From NCBI GenBank assembly GCA_016793305.1, contig JAEUHU010000323.1, positions 1 through 18,166 on the forward strand: a stretch of DNA of 18,166 nt, written 5' to 3'. The translations under genes were made by a program, and so were the position numbers. Below, piece by piece: positions 1 through 8,098 of this stretch; the stretch's first letter is position 1, and each line of letters starts with the position of its first letter. The DNA is from Planctomycetota bacterium (GTDB lineage Bacteria; Planctomycetota; UBA1135; UBA2386). A model generated the notes under the pieces. That model was not told the origin of the DNA, made no database searches, and was given only the letters and a program-made list of their open reading frames with translations.

Positions 1-1047
1 ACCGCCGACCGCATCGAACAGAGCGTGCACTTCGTCACCAAGGCGCAGAAGCGCAACCTGCTGGTGCAGCTGCTGTCCGACCCGCAGTTCGTGCGCACGC
101 TGGTGTTCACGCGCACGAAGCACGGCGCCGACCGCGTCGTCAAGGAGCTGCGCAAGGCGGACATCGAGTCGCACGCGATCCACGGCAACAAGTCGCAGAA
201 CGCGCGCGAACGCGCGCTCGACTCGTTCCGCGACGGCAAGGCGCACGTGCTGGTCGCCACCGACATCGCCGCGCGCGGCATCGACGTGCCGGACATCACC
301 CACGTGATCAACTTCGACCTGCCGAACATCCCGGAGAGCTACGTGCACCGGATCGGCCGCACCGCGCGCGCCGGTCGGGACGGCATCGCCATCTCGTTCT
401 GCGACGCGGAGGAACGCGAGTACCTGCGCGACATCGAGAAGCTGATCAAGAAGCGCATCCCGGTGGCGGGCAACTCCGCCACCACCGGCGATCGTCCCAC
501 GACGCCGAGGACTCCGGCACCGGCGCCTGCACCGAAGCCCGCCAATCCGGCGAACCCGTGGGACCGCAAGGCGGCAGCCGCGGCCGCCCCGAAGGGCGAC
601 GACGACGTGTTCGGCGCCTCGATCGACCGCGATCCGCCGGCCCCCGCCGACGACGATCCGCACCGGCAGCGCCAGCGCCAGCGCCCGGCCGCCCGCCAGG
701 AACCGGGCCCCTACGTGCCGACCCCGCGTCCGCAGCAGCCGCTCGGGCCGCGCCCGCCGCGCCACGAGCGCAACCGGCAGCAGCACAAGGGCACCGGCCG
801 GCCGGCGATGCCGGAGGCGGTCGATCCCGAGCAACGCCGCAAGCGTCGGCCCGAGGACGCGCCGTTCGCGCCGCCAGCACCGAGCCAGCCGTACCCCGAG
901 CCGCGGCGGCAGGGTCACGGATCGGGCCAGGGTCGCGGCGGACACGACGGCCGCAGCCAGGGGGGCCGTGGTCACGACGGGCGTGGCAACAGTGGGTCCG
1001 CTGGCCGCGGCCAGCACCACGGTGGGCCACGTCGCCCGCACCGCTGA
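1..1047 (+). CDS. DEAD-box ATP-dependent RNA helicase, RhlE-like (3' part)
   Basis: This is the C-terminal part of a superfamily 2 DEAD-box RNA helicase, an enzyme that remodels RNA duplexes in ribosome assembly or mRNA decay. The frame is open from base 1, so the gene starts outside the window and the N-terminal RecA domain with the Q, Walker A and DEAD motifs is missing. The second RecA domain is complete: motif IV ([11 protein letters not shown]), motif V ([13 protein letters not shown]) and motif VI ([12 protein letters not shown]) lie in the first ~130 residues, in the wording typical of RhlE. After about residue 155 comes a tail of roughly 190 residues rich in Pro, Arg, Gln and Gly. It ends in Gly/Arg/His repeats of RGG type, a common non-specific RNA-binding tail in this family. 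The TGA is 8 bp before the next gene on the same strand, so the two are probably cotranscribed. Confidence is high for the family and moderate for the RhlE subgroup. Confidence 0.93.
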   Translation, partial: TADRIEQSVHFVTKAQKRNLLVQLLSDPQFVRTLVFTRTKHGADRVVKELRKADIESHAIHGNKSQNARERALDSFRDGKAHVLVATDIAARGIDVPDITHVINFDLPNIPESYVHRIGRTARAGRDGIAISFCDAEEREYLRDIEKLIKKRIPVAGNSATTGDRPTTPRTPAPAPAPKPANPANPWDRKAAAAAAPKGDDDVFGASIDRDPPAPADDDPHRQRQRQRPAARQEPGPYVPTPRPQQPLGPRPPRHERNRQQHKGTGRPAMPEAVDPEQRRKRRPEDAPFAPPAPSQPYPEPRRQGHGSGQGRGGHDGRSQGGRGHDGRGNSGSAGRGQHHGGPRRPHR

Positions 1048-1055
1048 ACCAGTCC

Positions 1056-2447
1056 ATGCTGCACCGGCTCGCCCACGTGGTCGTGTTCCTCGCCGCGCTC
1101 GCGGCGACGGCGATGGGCCTCCGCCGGCTCGACTCGGAGCCGGTGCAGAGCTGGATGCGGCTGAAGCTCGACCACTTCGCAGCGGTCGGCGACCAGTACG
1201 ACACGGTGTTCGTCGGCTCGAGTCGGCTCCACTTCGGCCTCGACCCCGAGCGGTTCGACGCGCGCATGGCAGAACTCGGGCAGCCGACGCGTTCGTACAA
1301 CCTCGCGTTCGGCGGCATGCGCCAGCACGACTTCACGTGGGTGCTCGCCTGGCTCGCGCAGCATCGTCCGCCGCAGTTGCGCCGCGTGCTCGTCGAGCTG
1401 CACGAGTGGAGCCAATGGGTGCGCGGTGAGCAGTGGTACGCCGACCAGGACATCGAGCTGCACACCCTGGAGCTGCTGTGGCCACGCTGCCGGTCGGTGC
1501 TGCTGGATCTCGACGGCCCGCTGCAGAAGCTCGAGCAGCTCCGCTTCGTGGTGGCCCACACGACCCTGAACACCCTGTCGATCGGCCGTGGCCCGCGGCT
1601 GGTCGACGACGTCGTCCGGCGCCTGCGGGGCGAACCAGGCTCCACCCCCACGGCCGTCCCGCGCCACGGGGCCGCCCGCATCGAAGAGGTGACCGACGCA
1701 CCGGTCCTCGCGAATCGCCGGGCCTTCCTCGCCGACGCCGAACCGGTGACCACGGCGCGCAAGAAGATCACCGAGCTGGTCGAGGGGCCGTGGCCGTCCG
1801 GGTGTTTCGACCACGCGTCGTTCGCGCTGCAGGTGCAACGCCTGCGCGAACTGGGCGTCGAGCCGGTGTTCCTGGTGCCGCCGACGTGGGAACGCGGCTT
1901 CCGTGGGCGCGACGGCCTGGTCGAGGCGGAGCAGCAGGTGCGCGTCCTCGACCTCGACCACCCGCTGCGGCACCGGCCGCTGTTCGATCGCGACCTGTAC
2001 TTCGACCAGTCCCATCTGAACGCCGCCGGCTGTGCGCGATTCTCCGACTACCTCGCCGACCGACTGGTCGAGCTCGAGCGTCTGCCACTCGGCGCCTCGT
2101 GTGCGCCGCAGCAGCTTCCCGACGGCACGTTGCAGCTCCGCGTCGAGCGCGTCGACGACGGCGACCGGGTGCTGTGCACGGCCTCGAACCTGCCGTTCCT
2201 CGGCACACTGGCGGTGGTCGCTGCCGATCGCCTGCACGACACGCCCCTGCCGAACGGACAGATGCTGCGCATCCCGATGCCAGCCCCACTGTCGACCGAG
2301 CTCGGGCGCACGGAGCGCTTCGAGGCCACCAACCTCCTCGACCTCGGCTCCCTGCCGCGAGATCGCACGATCTACCTGCAGGGCGGCGTGCTGGCGGACG
2401 GGCAGCTGATCACGGTCAGCGACGTCGTCGAGCTGCCGCCGCGGTGA
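1056..2447 (+). CDS. Membrane-anchored SGNH/AlgX-like protein, probable glycan O-acetylation partner (copy A)
   Basis: This 463-residue protein has one N-terminal membrane segment (about residues 6-22), followed by a domain expected outside the membrane. G54-S55-S56-R57 sits after a hydrophobic strand (YDTVFVGSSR) and resembles SGNH block I or the GSSE motif of DltD. The stretch YNLAFGG near residue 81 resembles a second SGNH block. D317 and H320 (YFDQSH) fit the block V Asp/His pair. A separate beta-rich domain of about 100 residues follows residue ~350. The protein is colinear without gaps with the product at 2457-3839 through about residue 340. That paralogue is next to an MBOAT gene, so a role in O-acylation of a surface polysaccharide or lipid is the best inference. 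The ATG at 1056 was chosen because it begins the membrane anchor; the frame stays open upstream only across the helicase tail. A lipase or esterase function is the alternative. Confidence 0.82.
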   Translation: MLHRLAHVVVFLAALAATAMGLRRLDSEPVQSWMRLKLDHFAAVGDQYDTVFVGSSRLHFGLDPERFDARMAELGQPTRSYNLAFGGMRQHDFTWVLAWLAQHRPPQLRRVLVELHEWSQWVRGEQWYADQDIELHTLELLWPRCRSVLLDLDGPLQKLEQLRFVVAHTTLNTLSIGRGPRLVDDVVRRLRGEPGSTPTAVPRHGAARIEEVTDAPVLANRRAFLADAEPVTTARKKITELVEGPWPSGCFDHASFALQVQRLRELGVEPVFLVPPTWERGFRGRDGLVEAEQQVRVLDLDHPLRHRPLFDRDLYFDQSHLNAAGCARFSDYLADRLVELERLPLGASCAPQQLPDGTLQLRVERVDDGDRVLCTASNLPFLGTLAVVAADRLHDTPLPNGQMLRIPMPAPLSTELGRTERFEATNLLDLGSLPRDRTIYLQGGVLADGQLITVSDVVELPPR

Positions 2448-2456
2448 AGCGACGGC

Positions 2457-3839
2457 TCAGCGAGGGGCGACCGTGACCAGCTCGCCGACGGCCAGCAGTT
2501 GCCCTTCGACGGACACTCCGAGCTGCAGATGGAGCGGCGCGTCCACCGGCAGGTCCGGTGCCTCGAGGCGCCCTTCGGCGAGCAGCGGGTTCTGGCGCGA
2601 CAACGTGCAGGTCCAGCGCGGCGGCAGGCCGATCCGCAGGCGCAACCCGTTGCGCTCGAGGTCGACCGGCTGCACCGCGGCACCGACCACCAGCTCCCCC
2701 ACGAACGGCAGGTTCTCGGCGCGCAATGCGACGGCCCCGCCGGATCGGCTCGCCTGCAGGACCATCGGCGAACGGGGCAGCAGCCGAGCGGTCGGCACGT
2801 AGCCGACCGGCTTGCCTTCACACTCCACGAACAGCTCGGCCAGGTACGACGAGAACACCGCCGCGCCCGCGGTGCTGAAGTGCGAGGCGTCGTAGTAGAG
2901 CGTGGGGTCGTACAGGGGGCGATGCCGTTCGGGTCGGTCCAGCTCCAGCACGCGCGCCTCCCGCGCGAACTCGGCCACGCCGTCCCTGCCGTGGTGGCTC
3001 ATGCTGAAGGACGGCATCACCACGTAGACCGGTTCGATCCCCGCGGCTCGCAGCGCCTCGGACTGCGCCCGGATCGAGCGCAGGTTGAATCCCCCCTTCA
3101 GGAACGGTGGGCAGACGTCGGCCACCATCTGCGCGAGGTAGGCAGCACAGTCGACCTTCCCGGTTACGAACCGTTCGTGATCCGCCAGCACGTGCGGCAT
3201 GTTCAACTCCTCGACCGACGCCCAGCCACGGTCGCGCGGGGGATAGGTCGCCGGCAACGACTCGCCACGAGACCTGGCCAGCCAGTCGCCCAGGATGCGG
3301 GTCGCCTGGCCGATGCGCAGCACGTTCGTGAGGCTGTGTGCGACCACGAATCGGAACTGGAGCAGCTTGTCGGACCAGGGCGAGCTCCCCAGCAGGATCG
3401 ACCGGCAGCGGGGCACGAACTCCGAGGCCATGTGCATCTCCAGCTCCTGGTCGCTCATCCAGTCGCCGGCGCGCACCAGCTGCGCGAACGAGTGCAGCTC
3501 GATCACCACGCGCCGCAGTCCCGCCGGCTTGTTCGCGAGCAACCACGTGACGACGGCACCGACGTCGTGCTGCCGGTGTCCGCTGAGGGCCAGGTTGAAG
3601 GACTTCGACGAAGATCCCAGCTCCGCCATGCGCGCGTCGAAGAGCCGTGGATCCAGGCCGTAGTTGAACCGGCTCGAGCCGAGGAAGAGGGTGTCGTAGC
3701 CCTCCCCGGCGCGCATCACGTGCTCGGTCTTGTGACGAGCCCAGCTGAGGAACGGCGTCGGCTCGAACCACTGCAACCACGCTGCGGTGCCACAGAGCCC
3801 GAGCAGGAACAGCAGGACATGGATCGGTCCCCGGACCAT
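2457..3839 (-). CDS. Membrane-anchored SGNH/AlgX-like protein, MBOAT partner (copy B)
   Basis: This 460-residue paralogue of the 1056-2447 product has an N-terminal membrane segment (about residues 7-22). G54-S55-S56-R57 (LFLGSSR), N82 and D317-A-S-H320 (YYDASH) fall at the same residue numbers as in copy A. By hand count 49 of the first 100 residues are identical. A C-terminal beta-rich domain containing NLPFVGELVVGAA is also shared. The ATG at 3839 lies 7 bp after the MBOAT stop, so the two form a tight operon. In AlgI/AlgJ/AlgX, DltB/DltD and related systems, the MBOAT protein moves the acyl group across the membrane and the SGNH-like partner transfers it to the glycan outside; that role is inferred here. 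Its stop is 9 bp from the end of copy A, so the two genes converge tail to tail. Substrate and acyl group cannot be read from the sequence. Confidence 0.84.
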   Translation of the reverse strand: MVRGPIHVLLFLLGLCGTAAWLQWFEPTPFLSWARHKTEHVMRAGEGYDTLFLGSSRFNYGLDPRLFDARMAELGSSSKSFNLALSGHRQHDVGAVVTWLLANKPAGLRRVVIELHSFAQLVRAGDWMSDQELEMHMASEFVPRCRSILLGSSPWSDKLLQFRFVVAHSLTNVLRIGQATRILGDWLARSRGESLPATYPPRDRGWASVEELNMPHVLADHERFVTGKVDCAAYLAQMVADVCPPFLKGGFNLRSIRAQSEALRAAGIEPVYVVMPSFSMSHHGRDGVAEFAREARVLELDRPERHRPLYDPTLYYDASHFSTAGAAVFSSYLAELFVECEGKPVGYVPTARLLPRSPMVLQASRSGGAVALRAENLPFVGELVVGAAVQPVDLERNGLRLRIGLPPRWTCTLSRQNPLLAEGRLEAPDLPVDAPLHLQLGVSVEGQLLAVGELVTVAPR

Positions 3840-3846
3840 GACGCCC

Positions 3847-5313
3847 TCAGAACTGGAAGTAGATGAAGGGACGGGCCTGCAGCGGCATGAAGGCGAGTGC
3901 CAGTTCGGCGATCACGCCGAACAGCAGCGTCACCAGCAGCGGCGGCAGCACGGCGCGCAGTCGGAGGTGCAGGTTGCCGCTCACGGCGACGTGGCAGAGC
4001 AGCAGCGGCACCAGCAGCACCGCACAGCGGACCGGCAGGGTCCAGGCGACGACCGGCGACCAGATCGCCAGCTCCTTCGTGCCCGACGACTCGAACCACA
4101 GCCAGGCCTTCAGCATCGGCCAGGCCTGCTCGAACGAGGGCGCACGGAAGAAGATCCAGGCCGCCATCACCACGTAGAGGGTCAGCAGGCGCGAGACGAT
4201 CGGCAGCTTGCCTTCGCCGACGTGGCGCACCCACTCCTTGTGCACCACGAGGGCGATGCCGTGGATCGCCCCCCAGATCACGAAGTTCCAGCCGGCCCCA
4301 TGCCACAAGCCGCCGAGCAGCATCGTCAGCATCAGGTTGCGGTGCGTGAACCAACGGCCACCGCGGTTGCCGCCGAGCGAGATGTAGAGGTAGTCGCGCA
4401 GCCAGGTCGACAGGCTCAGGTGCCAGCGCCGCCAGAAGTCGGTGATGCTGGTCGCCAGGTACGGGAAGCGGAAGTTCTGGCACAGCTCGTAGCCCAGCAG
4501 GCGCGCCGTGCCGATCGCCATGTCCGAGTAGCCGGAGAAGTCGCAGTAGATCTGGATCGAGTAGCAGAACACCGCGATCCAGATCGAGCCGGCCGTGAAC
4601 TCCGCCGGATCGACGTACTTCGGATCGCCGAACTTCACCGTCGGATCGCCGAACACCGCATCGGCCGGCCCCGCGATCATGTCCGCGATCACCGCCTTCT
4701 TGACGAATCCCGACAGGAACTGACCCAGGGCCAGGTGCACGTCGACGTTCTTGAAGAACCGCTTCTCGTCGAGCTGCGGCAGGAAGTCCGACGCCCGCAC
4801 GATCGGCCCGGCGACCAGCTGCGGGAAGAACGTCACGAACAGCAGGAAGTCCGTGTAGCTCTGCGACGCCTTCAGCTGCCCCCGGTACACGTCGATCGTG
4901 TAGCTCATCGCCTGGAAGGTGAAGAAGCTGATGCCGACCGGGAGCAGGAACTTCGGCACCCACGGCCCGACATCCTCGACCCCGAAGCCCTGCAACAGGC
5001 TGACGAACGACCCGGCGAAGAAGTCGAAGTACTTGAAGAAGCCGAGCGTGCCGAGGTCGTAGACGAGGCTCAGCATCAGCCAGGGCTTGGCCGAGCGCCC
5101 CTGCGAACGCGCCGCCTCGATCTTCAGCGAGGCGACGAAGTCGACCGTCGCGCAGAGCACGATCAGGACCAGGAAGCGAGGGTCCCAGCTCCCGTAGAAG
5201 AACAGGCTGCCGGCCAGCAGGAACCACTTGCGCAACTGGTTGCTCGGCAGGGCCCAATACACCCCGAACACCAACAGGAAGAACAGCAGGAACTTCGGTT
5301 CGGAGAAGATCAT
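3847..5313 (-). CDS. MBOAT family O-acyltransferase (AlgI-like)
   Basis: This polytopic membrane-bound O-acyltransferase of 488 residues has the length usual for AlgI-type proteins. The opening MIFSEPKFLLFFLLVFGVYW is the standard AlgI-like start. Both conserved histidines are present: H298 in DFWRRWHLSLSTWLRDYLY (residues 292-310) and H338 in GGLWHGAGWNF, the presumed catalytic site. Other family blocks are LPVGISFFTFQAMSYTIDVYRG (residues 125-145, interrupted membrane segments) and YCDFSGYSDMAIG. The family moves acyl groups, usually acetyl, from a cytoplasmic donor to a sugar or D-alanyl acceptor at the outer face. The ATG at 5313 is the only sensible start. The gene is 7 bp upstream of SGNH copy B, so they are a two-gene operon for surface-glycan O-acylation. 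No alginate polymerase or epimerase gene is in the window, so alginate as substrate is not supported. Confidence 0.95.
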   Translation of the reverse strand: MIFSEPKFLLFFLLVFGVYWALPSNQLRKWFLLAGSLFFYGSWDPRFLVLIVLCATVDFVASLKIEAARSQGRSAKPWLMLSLVYDLGTLGFFKYFDFFAGSFVSLLQGFGVEDVGPWVPKFLLPVGISFFTFQAMSYTIDVYRGQLKASQSYTDFLLFVTFFPQLVAGPIVRASDFLPQLDEKRFFKNVDVHLALGQFLSGFVKKAVIADMIAGPADAVFGDPTVKFGDPKYVDPAEFTAGSIWIAVFCYSIQIYCDFSGYSDMAIGTARLLGYELCQNFRFPYLATSITDFWRRWHLSLSTWLRDYLYISLGGNRGGRWFTHRNLMLTMLLGGLWHGAGWNFVIWGAIHGIALVVHKEWVRHVGEGKLPIVSRLLTLYVVMAAWIFFRAPSFEQAWPMLKAWLWFESSGTKELAIWSPVVAWTLPVRCAVLLVPLLLCHVAVSGNLHLRLRAVLPPLLVTLLFGVIAELALAFMPLQARPFIYFQF

Positions 5314-5503
5314 GGGGCGGGCAGGACCCGTGGCGAGAAGGCCGCGAGAGTCTAGCGACCACGCCGGCCGGCACCACGGAGCCGAGCCACACCGACGGCA
5401 GCCTCGCCGCGGTCACGATCCCCACACCGGACGAGGCCGCGCCGAACTCTCCATCGCAGCGACCAACGGCGGTTCGCGACGCCGTCGGCCGCGCCCCGCT
5501 CCC
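5314..5503. other. Intergenic region between MBOAT gene and porin gene
   Basis: This 190-bp gap on the minus strand runs from the porin stop to the MBOAT start. No convincing small gene is seen. Near the porin end lies the hairpin at 5466-5485. Near the MBOAT end is TCGCTAGACT (minus strand, core TAGACT at 5354-5349), a possible -10 element without a good -35. Any promoter for the MBOAT-SGNH operon should lie here. Confidence 0.5.
5466..5485 (-). terminator. Candidate hairpin downstream of porin gene
   Basis: ACGGCG and CGCCGT form a perfect 6-bp stem around an 8-nt loop, starting about 18 nt after the porin stop on the minus strand. There is no T-run after it, so it would be a weak or U-less terminator, or an RNA-stabilising 3' hairpin. 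In DNA this GC-rich such stems can arise by chance. Confidence 0.25.
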
Positions 5504-6826
5504 TCAGAAGTTGACCTGCACCTGGAAGCCGATGCGGTCGTCGTCGCGCGCCTGGTCGAACGGCGCCGTCGAGGTGTCGGTGCGCCAGAACGTGTGGGTG
5601 TACTGCATCACCAACTCGACCTCCGGCACCGGCGCCCATTCGAGACCGACGTCGAGTTCGTCGACCTCGTCGCGCGGCGCGTTGCGCGCGAACTTGCGAC
5701 CGCCGTCGTACACGTTCCATCGCACGAACGGGATCCAGACGCCGGATTGACACTCGGTGCGGTAGCAGGCCTGCACGTAGCCCCCCTGCAGCGACTCGCT
5801 GACGATCCGCGAACCGTCCTCGTCGAGCTGCGGGCCGCGCCCCCACGTCCACTCGGCTTCGAGGCCGAACGGTTGCGGGTACCACACGAACGTCGCCGCC
5901 ACGCGTTCGTCGTCGACGCCCTTCGGGTCGGCCACCGGCGTCACACCGCCGATCGCACCGGTGGTGACCACGTAGTCGCCGAAGTAGCCCTGCACGCCGA
6001 GTTCGACGACCTGCTTGTTCGCCAGCTCGAACGGATAGGCGGCCCGCGCGGCCCAGTGCACGTCGCCGTTGAGGTCCGCCCTGTTGGGTCCTTGTCCGGC
6101 GTAGGCGCCAACCGCGATCACACCATAGTCGCCCGAGCCCTTCAGGCCGTTCTTGACGAGGTCGCGGAACAGCGCCCGCTTGTCCTTCGGCGCCCAGATC
6201 AGGTAGGCGCCGAGATCACGTTCGCCCTCGACCGCCGAGTTCAGCGCGTCGGCGCGCTCGAGTGCAATGCGATTCTGGCTCGACTGCAGGTTGACGAAGC
6301 CGAACGGGACCTTGGACAGGCCGACGCGGGCGCGAAGCTCCTTGTCGCCGTCCAGCGCGATGTCCGCGTAGTAGTCGCGCATCTGCAACGTGTAGTCCGT
6401 GTTGGCCGGCGTGCCTGCGAACTCGATCTGCGCGTAGACGTAGAGCCGCTCGGTGACGTCGCCGCTCAGCGTCAGCCGGCCTCGTCGCAGGTAGATCGAC
6501 TCGGCCTCGCCGACGCTGCGGTCGGCCGGCACGTTGAGGCTCGGGGTGTTGTCCTCGTCGAACAGCGTCGTGTAGCGGAACTGGCCGTAGCCGCGCAGGC
6601 TCAGCTTGTCGTACCACTTCGGCTTCTGCTCGGCGGCCCGCTGGGCGAGTTGCTGCCGCAGCTGGTCCCGTTCGGCGTCGCCCTCGCGCATGCGTTCCTC
6701 GAGGGCGCGCAACCGCTCCTCGAACGACGGCGGGGCGGGCGGCGTCGGCGCTGGCTCCTGGGCCAGGGCGGGAACCGCGATCGACAACACGGAGGCGAGA
6801 GAGGCGAACGAGGGCGTCTTGGTCAC
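5504..6826 (-). CDS. Outer-membrane porin, OprO/OprP-like
   Basis: This predicted 440-residue beta-barrel outer-membrane porin begins with a signal peptide (hydrophobic ASVLSIAVPALA, cleavage likely before Q23) and a Pro/Ala linker. A short coiled coil follows at about residues 34-66 (SFEERLRALEERMREGDAER), then a barrel opening with YDKLSLRGYGQFRY. The barrel shows alternating strands such as LYVYAQIEFAG and the RVGLSKVPFGFVNLQSS block seen in phosphate-selective porins O and P. It ends in VQVNF, a C-terminal Phe as expected for the BAM insertion signal. I chose GTG at 6826 because it gives a normal signal peptide; the longer TTG start at 6922 would place 32 Arg/Ser-rich residues before it. 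The Cys pair in QACYRTECQSG could form a loop disulphide. The gene follows sua5 on the same strand after 180 bp that hold a phased repeat array, which suggests its own regulation. Ion selectivity cannot be read from the sequence. Confidence 0.87.
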   Translation of the reverse strand: MTKTPSFASLASVLSIAVPALAQEPAPTPPAPPSFEERLRALEERMREGDAERDQLRQQLAQRAAEQKPKWYDKLSLRGYGQFRYTTLFDEDNTPSLNVPADRSVGEAESIYLRRGRLTLSGDVTERLYVYAQIEFAGTPANTDYTLQMRDYYADIALDGDKELRARVGLSKVPFGFVNLQSSQNRIALERADALNSAVEGERDLGAYLIWAPKDKRALFRDLVKNGLKGSGDYGVIAVGAYAGQGPNRADLNGDVHWAARAAYPFELANKQVVELGVQGYFGDYVVTTGAIGGVTPVADPKGVDDERVAATFVWYPQPFGLEAEWTWGRGPQLDEDGSRIVSESLQGGYVQACYRTECQSGVWIPFVRWNVYDGGRKFARNAPRDEVDELDVGLEWAPVPEVELVMQYTHTFWRTDTSTAPFDQARDDDRIGFQVQVNF

Positions 6827-7006
6827 CGGCAGCTTCGGTTCGAGGCGGCCGCGAAGAACTCGCGACCTGGATGAAGGAGCAGTGAACCCGTCTTGATGAA
6901 GATTCCGTGTAGGGTGGGACAAGCCTGCGGTCGCCTCGTGAAGGCTGCGGGCCGCATGTGAAGGCCGGCGACGCTGCGTGAAGGACCGGTTCCGTCGCTC
7001 CGCCGT
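6827..7006. other. Intergenic region upstream of porin, with repeat array
   Basis: This 180-bp gap lies between the sua5 stop and the preferred porin start. It contains three GTGAAGG repeats (6938-6984), a degenerate fourth copy about 20 bp further on toward the porin, and loose TGAAG copies at 6872 and 6897. I see no convincing sigma70 promoter, which would fit an activator-dependent one. Confidence 0.5.
6938..6984. repeat. Three direct GTGAAGG repeats at exact 20-bp period (candidate operator)
   Basis: GTGAAGG occurs at 6938-6944, 6958-6964 and 6978-6984, exactly 20 bp apart start to start, close to two helical turns. Read toward the porin on the minus strand the unit is CCTTCAC. A degenerate copy in the same phase starts at 6918 (GACAAGCCTGCGG against GTGAAGGCTGCGG). 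The array is 112-158 bp upstream of the porin GTG and directly after the sua5 stop. It looks like a binding array for a regulator on one face of the DNA. The Pho box of enteric bacteria repeats every 11 bp with a different core, so PhoB binding is not supported by the motif itself. Confidence 0.55.
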
Positions 7007-8035
7007 TCAGCCCGGCATCCCGGCGCGCGCCAGCCGATCGGCGACGGCCTCCCACGCCGGGCCGTCGGGCAGGCGTTCGACGTAGGCGAACGTGCAGCCG
7101 GCGGCGTCGAGCGCGTGCAGGGCGGCGTACAACGCCCGCGCACAACCGGCCGGATCGCGCGGCAGCGTCCGTACACAGGTCGCGACCGCCCCCGCCGTCG
7201 CGAAGGCGAGCAGCCCGACCCGTTCCCCGGCGGCGGCCCGGCGCGCCAGTTCGGCGAACACCGCGGGCCGCTCGGCGTCGGCGAACGGCTGCAGCCGGGC
7301 CCGCGGCGCGTAGTGGCGCTCGACCAGCCCGGGCGAACGACGCGGCGCCTCGCCGAGCGGGGCGCTGGCGAGGCGCTGCACCCGGCCGAGCACCTGTTCG
7401 AGTTCCTGGTGCGACACGCCTCCCGGCCGCAGCAGGGTCGGCGGATCGGTGGTCAGGTCGAGCACGGTCGATTCGATGCCGACGTCGGCCGGCCCACCGT
7501 CGAGCACCAGGTCGACCCGCGCGCCGAGTTGCTCCACCACGTGCGCCGCCGTGGTCGGCGAGACGCGCGTGTAGGTGTTCGCACTCGGTGCGGCGATCGG
7601 CAGGTCGGCCGCGACCAGCAGGGCGTGGGCGACCGGGTGGGCCGGCACCCGCACGCCGACGGTGTCGAGCCCCGCGGTGACCGCGTCGGGCACCACGGCG
7701 GCGCGCGGCAACACCAGGGTCAACGGTCCGGGCCAGAACCGGGCCGCGAGCCGTTCGACCGACGGCGGCACCGCGCGCACGACCCGCGGCAACCAGCTCG
7801 GCTCGGCGAGGTGGACGATCAGCGGGTTGAACGACGGCCGCCCCTTCGCCGCGTAGATCCCGCGCACCGCGACCGGATCGAGCGCGTTGGCGCCGAGGCC
7901 GTAGACCGTCTCGGTCGGGAACGCCACCAGCCGGCCGGCGCGCAGCCGTTCGGCCCCCGCCGCGATCGCCGCCGCGAACGCCACCGGATCGGCGGGATCG
8001 GCGAGCAGCAGGCGGGGCGTGGAGCCGGGCGTCAT
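7007..8035 (-). CDS. sua5: L-threonylcarbamoyladenylate synthase (Sua5/YrdC/YwlC type)
   Basis: This enzyme makes threonylcarbamoyl-AMP from L-threonine, bicarbonate and ATP, the first step of t6A37 modification of ANN-decoding tRNAs in the cytoplasm. At 342 residues it is the long Sua5 form, with a YrdC domain and a C-terminal Sua5 domain, rather than the short TsaC form. YrdC motifs are visible: PTETVYGLG (40-48), KGRPSFNPL (64-72), WPGPLTLVL (101-109) and APSAN (149-153) followed by SPT. The linker SPGLVERHYAP (234-244) matches the SPGxxxxHYAP segment that reaches the active site in Sua5. The start is ambiguous: ATG at 8035 is used here, while GTG at 8047 adds four residues and neither has a clear ribosome site. 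It lies 63 bp after an alginate-export-family gene on the same strand. The partners TsaB, TsaD and TsaE are not in the window. Confidence 0.95.
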   Translation of the reverse strand: MTPGSTPRLLLADPADPVAFAAAIAAGAERLRAGRLVAFPTETVYGLGANALDPVAVRGIYAAKGRPSFNPLIVHLAEPSWLPRVVRAVPPSVERLAARFWPGPLTLVLPRAAVVPDAVTAGLDTVGVRVPAHPVAHALLVAADLPIAAPSANTYTRVSPTTAAHVVEQLGARVDLVLDGGPADVGIESTVLDLTTDPPTLLRPGGVSHQELEQVLGRVQRLASAPLGEAPRRSPGLVERHYAPRARLQPFADAERPAVFAELARRAAAGERVGLLAFATAGAVATCVRTLPRDPAGCARALYAALHALDAAGCTFAYVERLPDGPAWEAVADRLARAGMPG

Positions 8036-8098
8036 CGGGGCAGGCACTCTAGCGAGGCCGGCCGGACGAGCCCACGCGGGTGTCCCGACTCACGCCCA

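Noticed and set aside
700..1020. Gly/Arg/Gln/Pro-rich segments of the helicase tail as a DNA repeat or CRISPR-like element
   Set aside because: The repetition is at protein level (RGG-type tail) with varying codons; there are no regular spacers.
446..1771. Minus-strand open frame of about 440 codons over the helicase tail and SGNH copy A
   Set aside because: It is antisense to supported genes, Arg/Ser/Ala-rich and without a domain.
3787..5355. Plus-strand open frame of about 520 codons antisense to the MBOAT gene
   Set aside because: The product is Arg/Gln/His/Glu-rich with no domain; the minus strand encodes an intact MBOAT protein.
6938..6984. PhoB-binding Pho box upstream of the OprO/OprP-like porin
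   Set aside because: The repeat core CCTTCAC and 20-bp spacing do not match the CTGTCAT-type, 11-bp Pho box, although another regulator may bind.
8056..8085. GGCCGGCC palindrome and GGAC/GTCC pairing between the alginate-export gene and sua5
   Set aside because: Short and interrupted stems that are expected by chance at this GC content.
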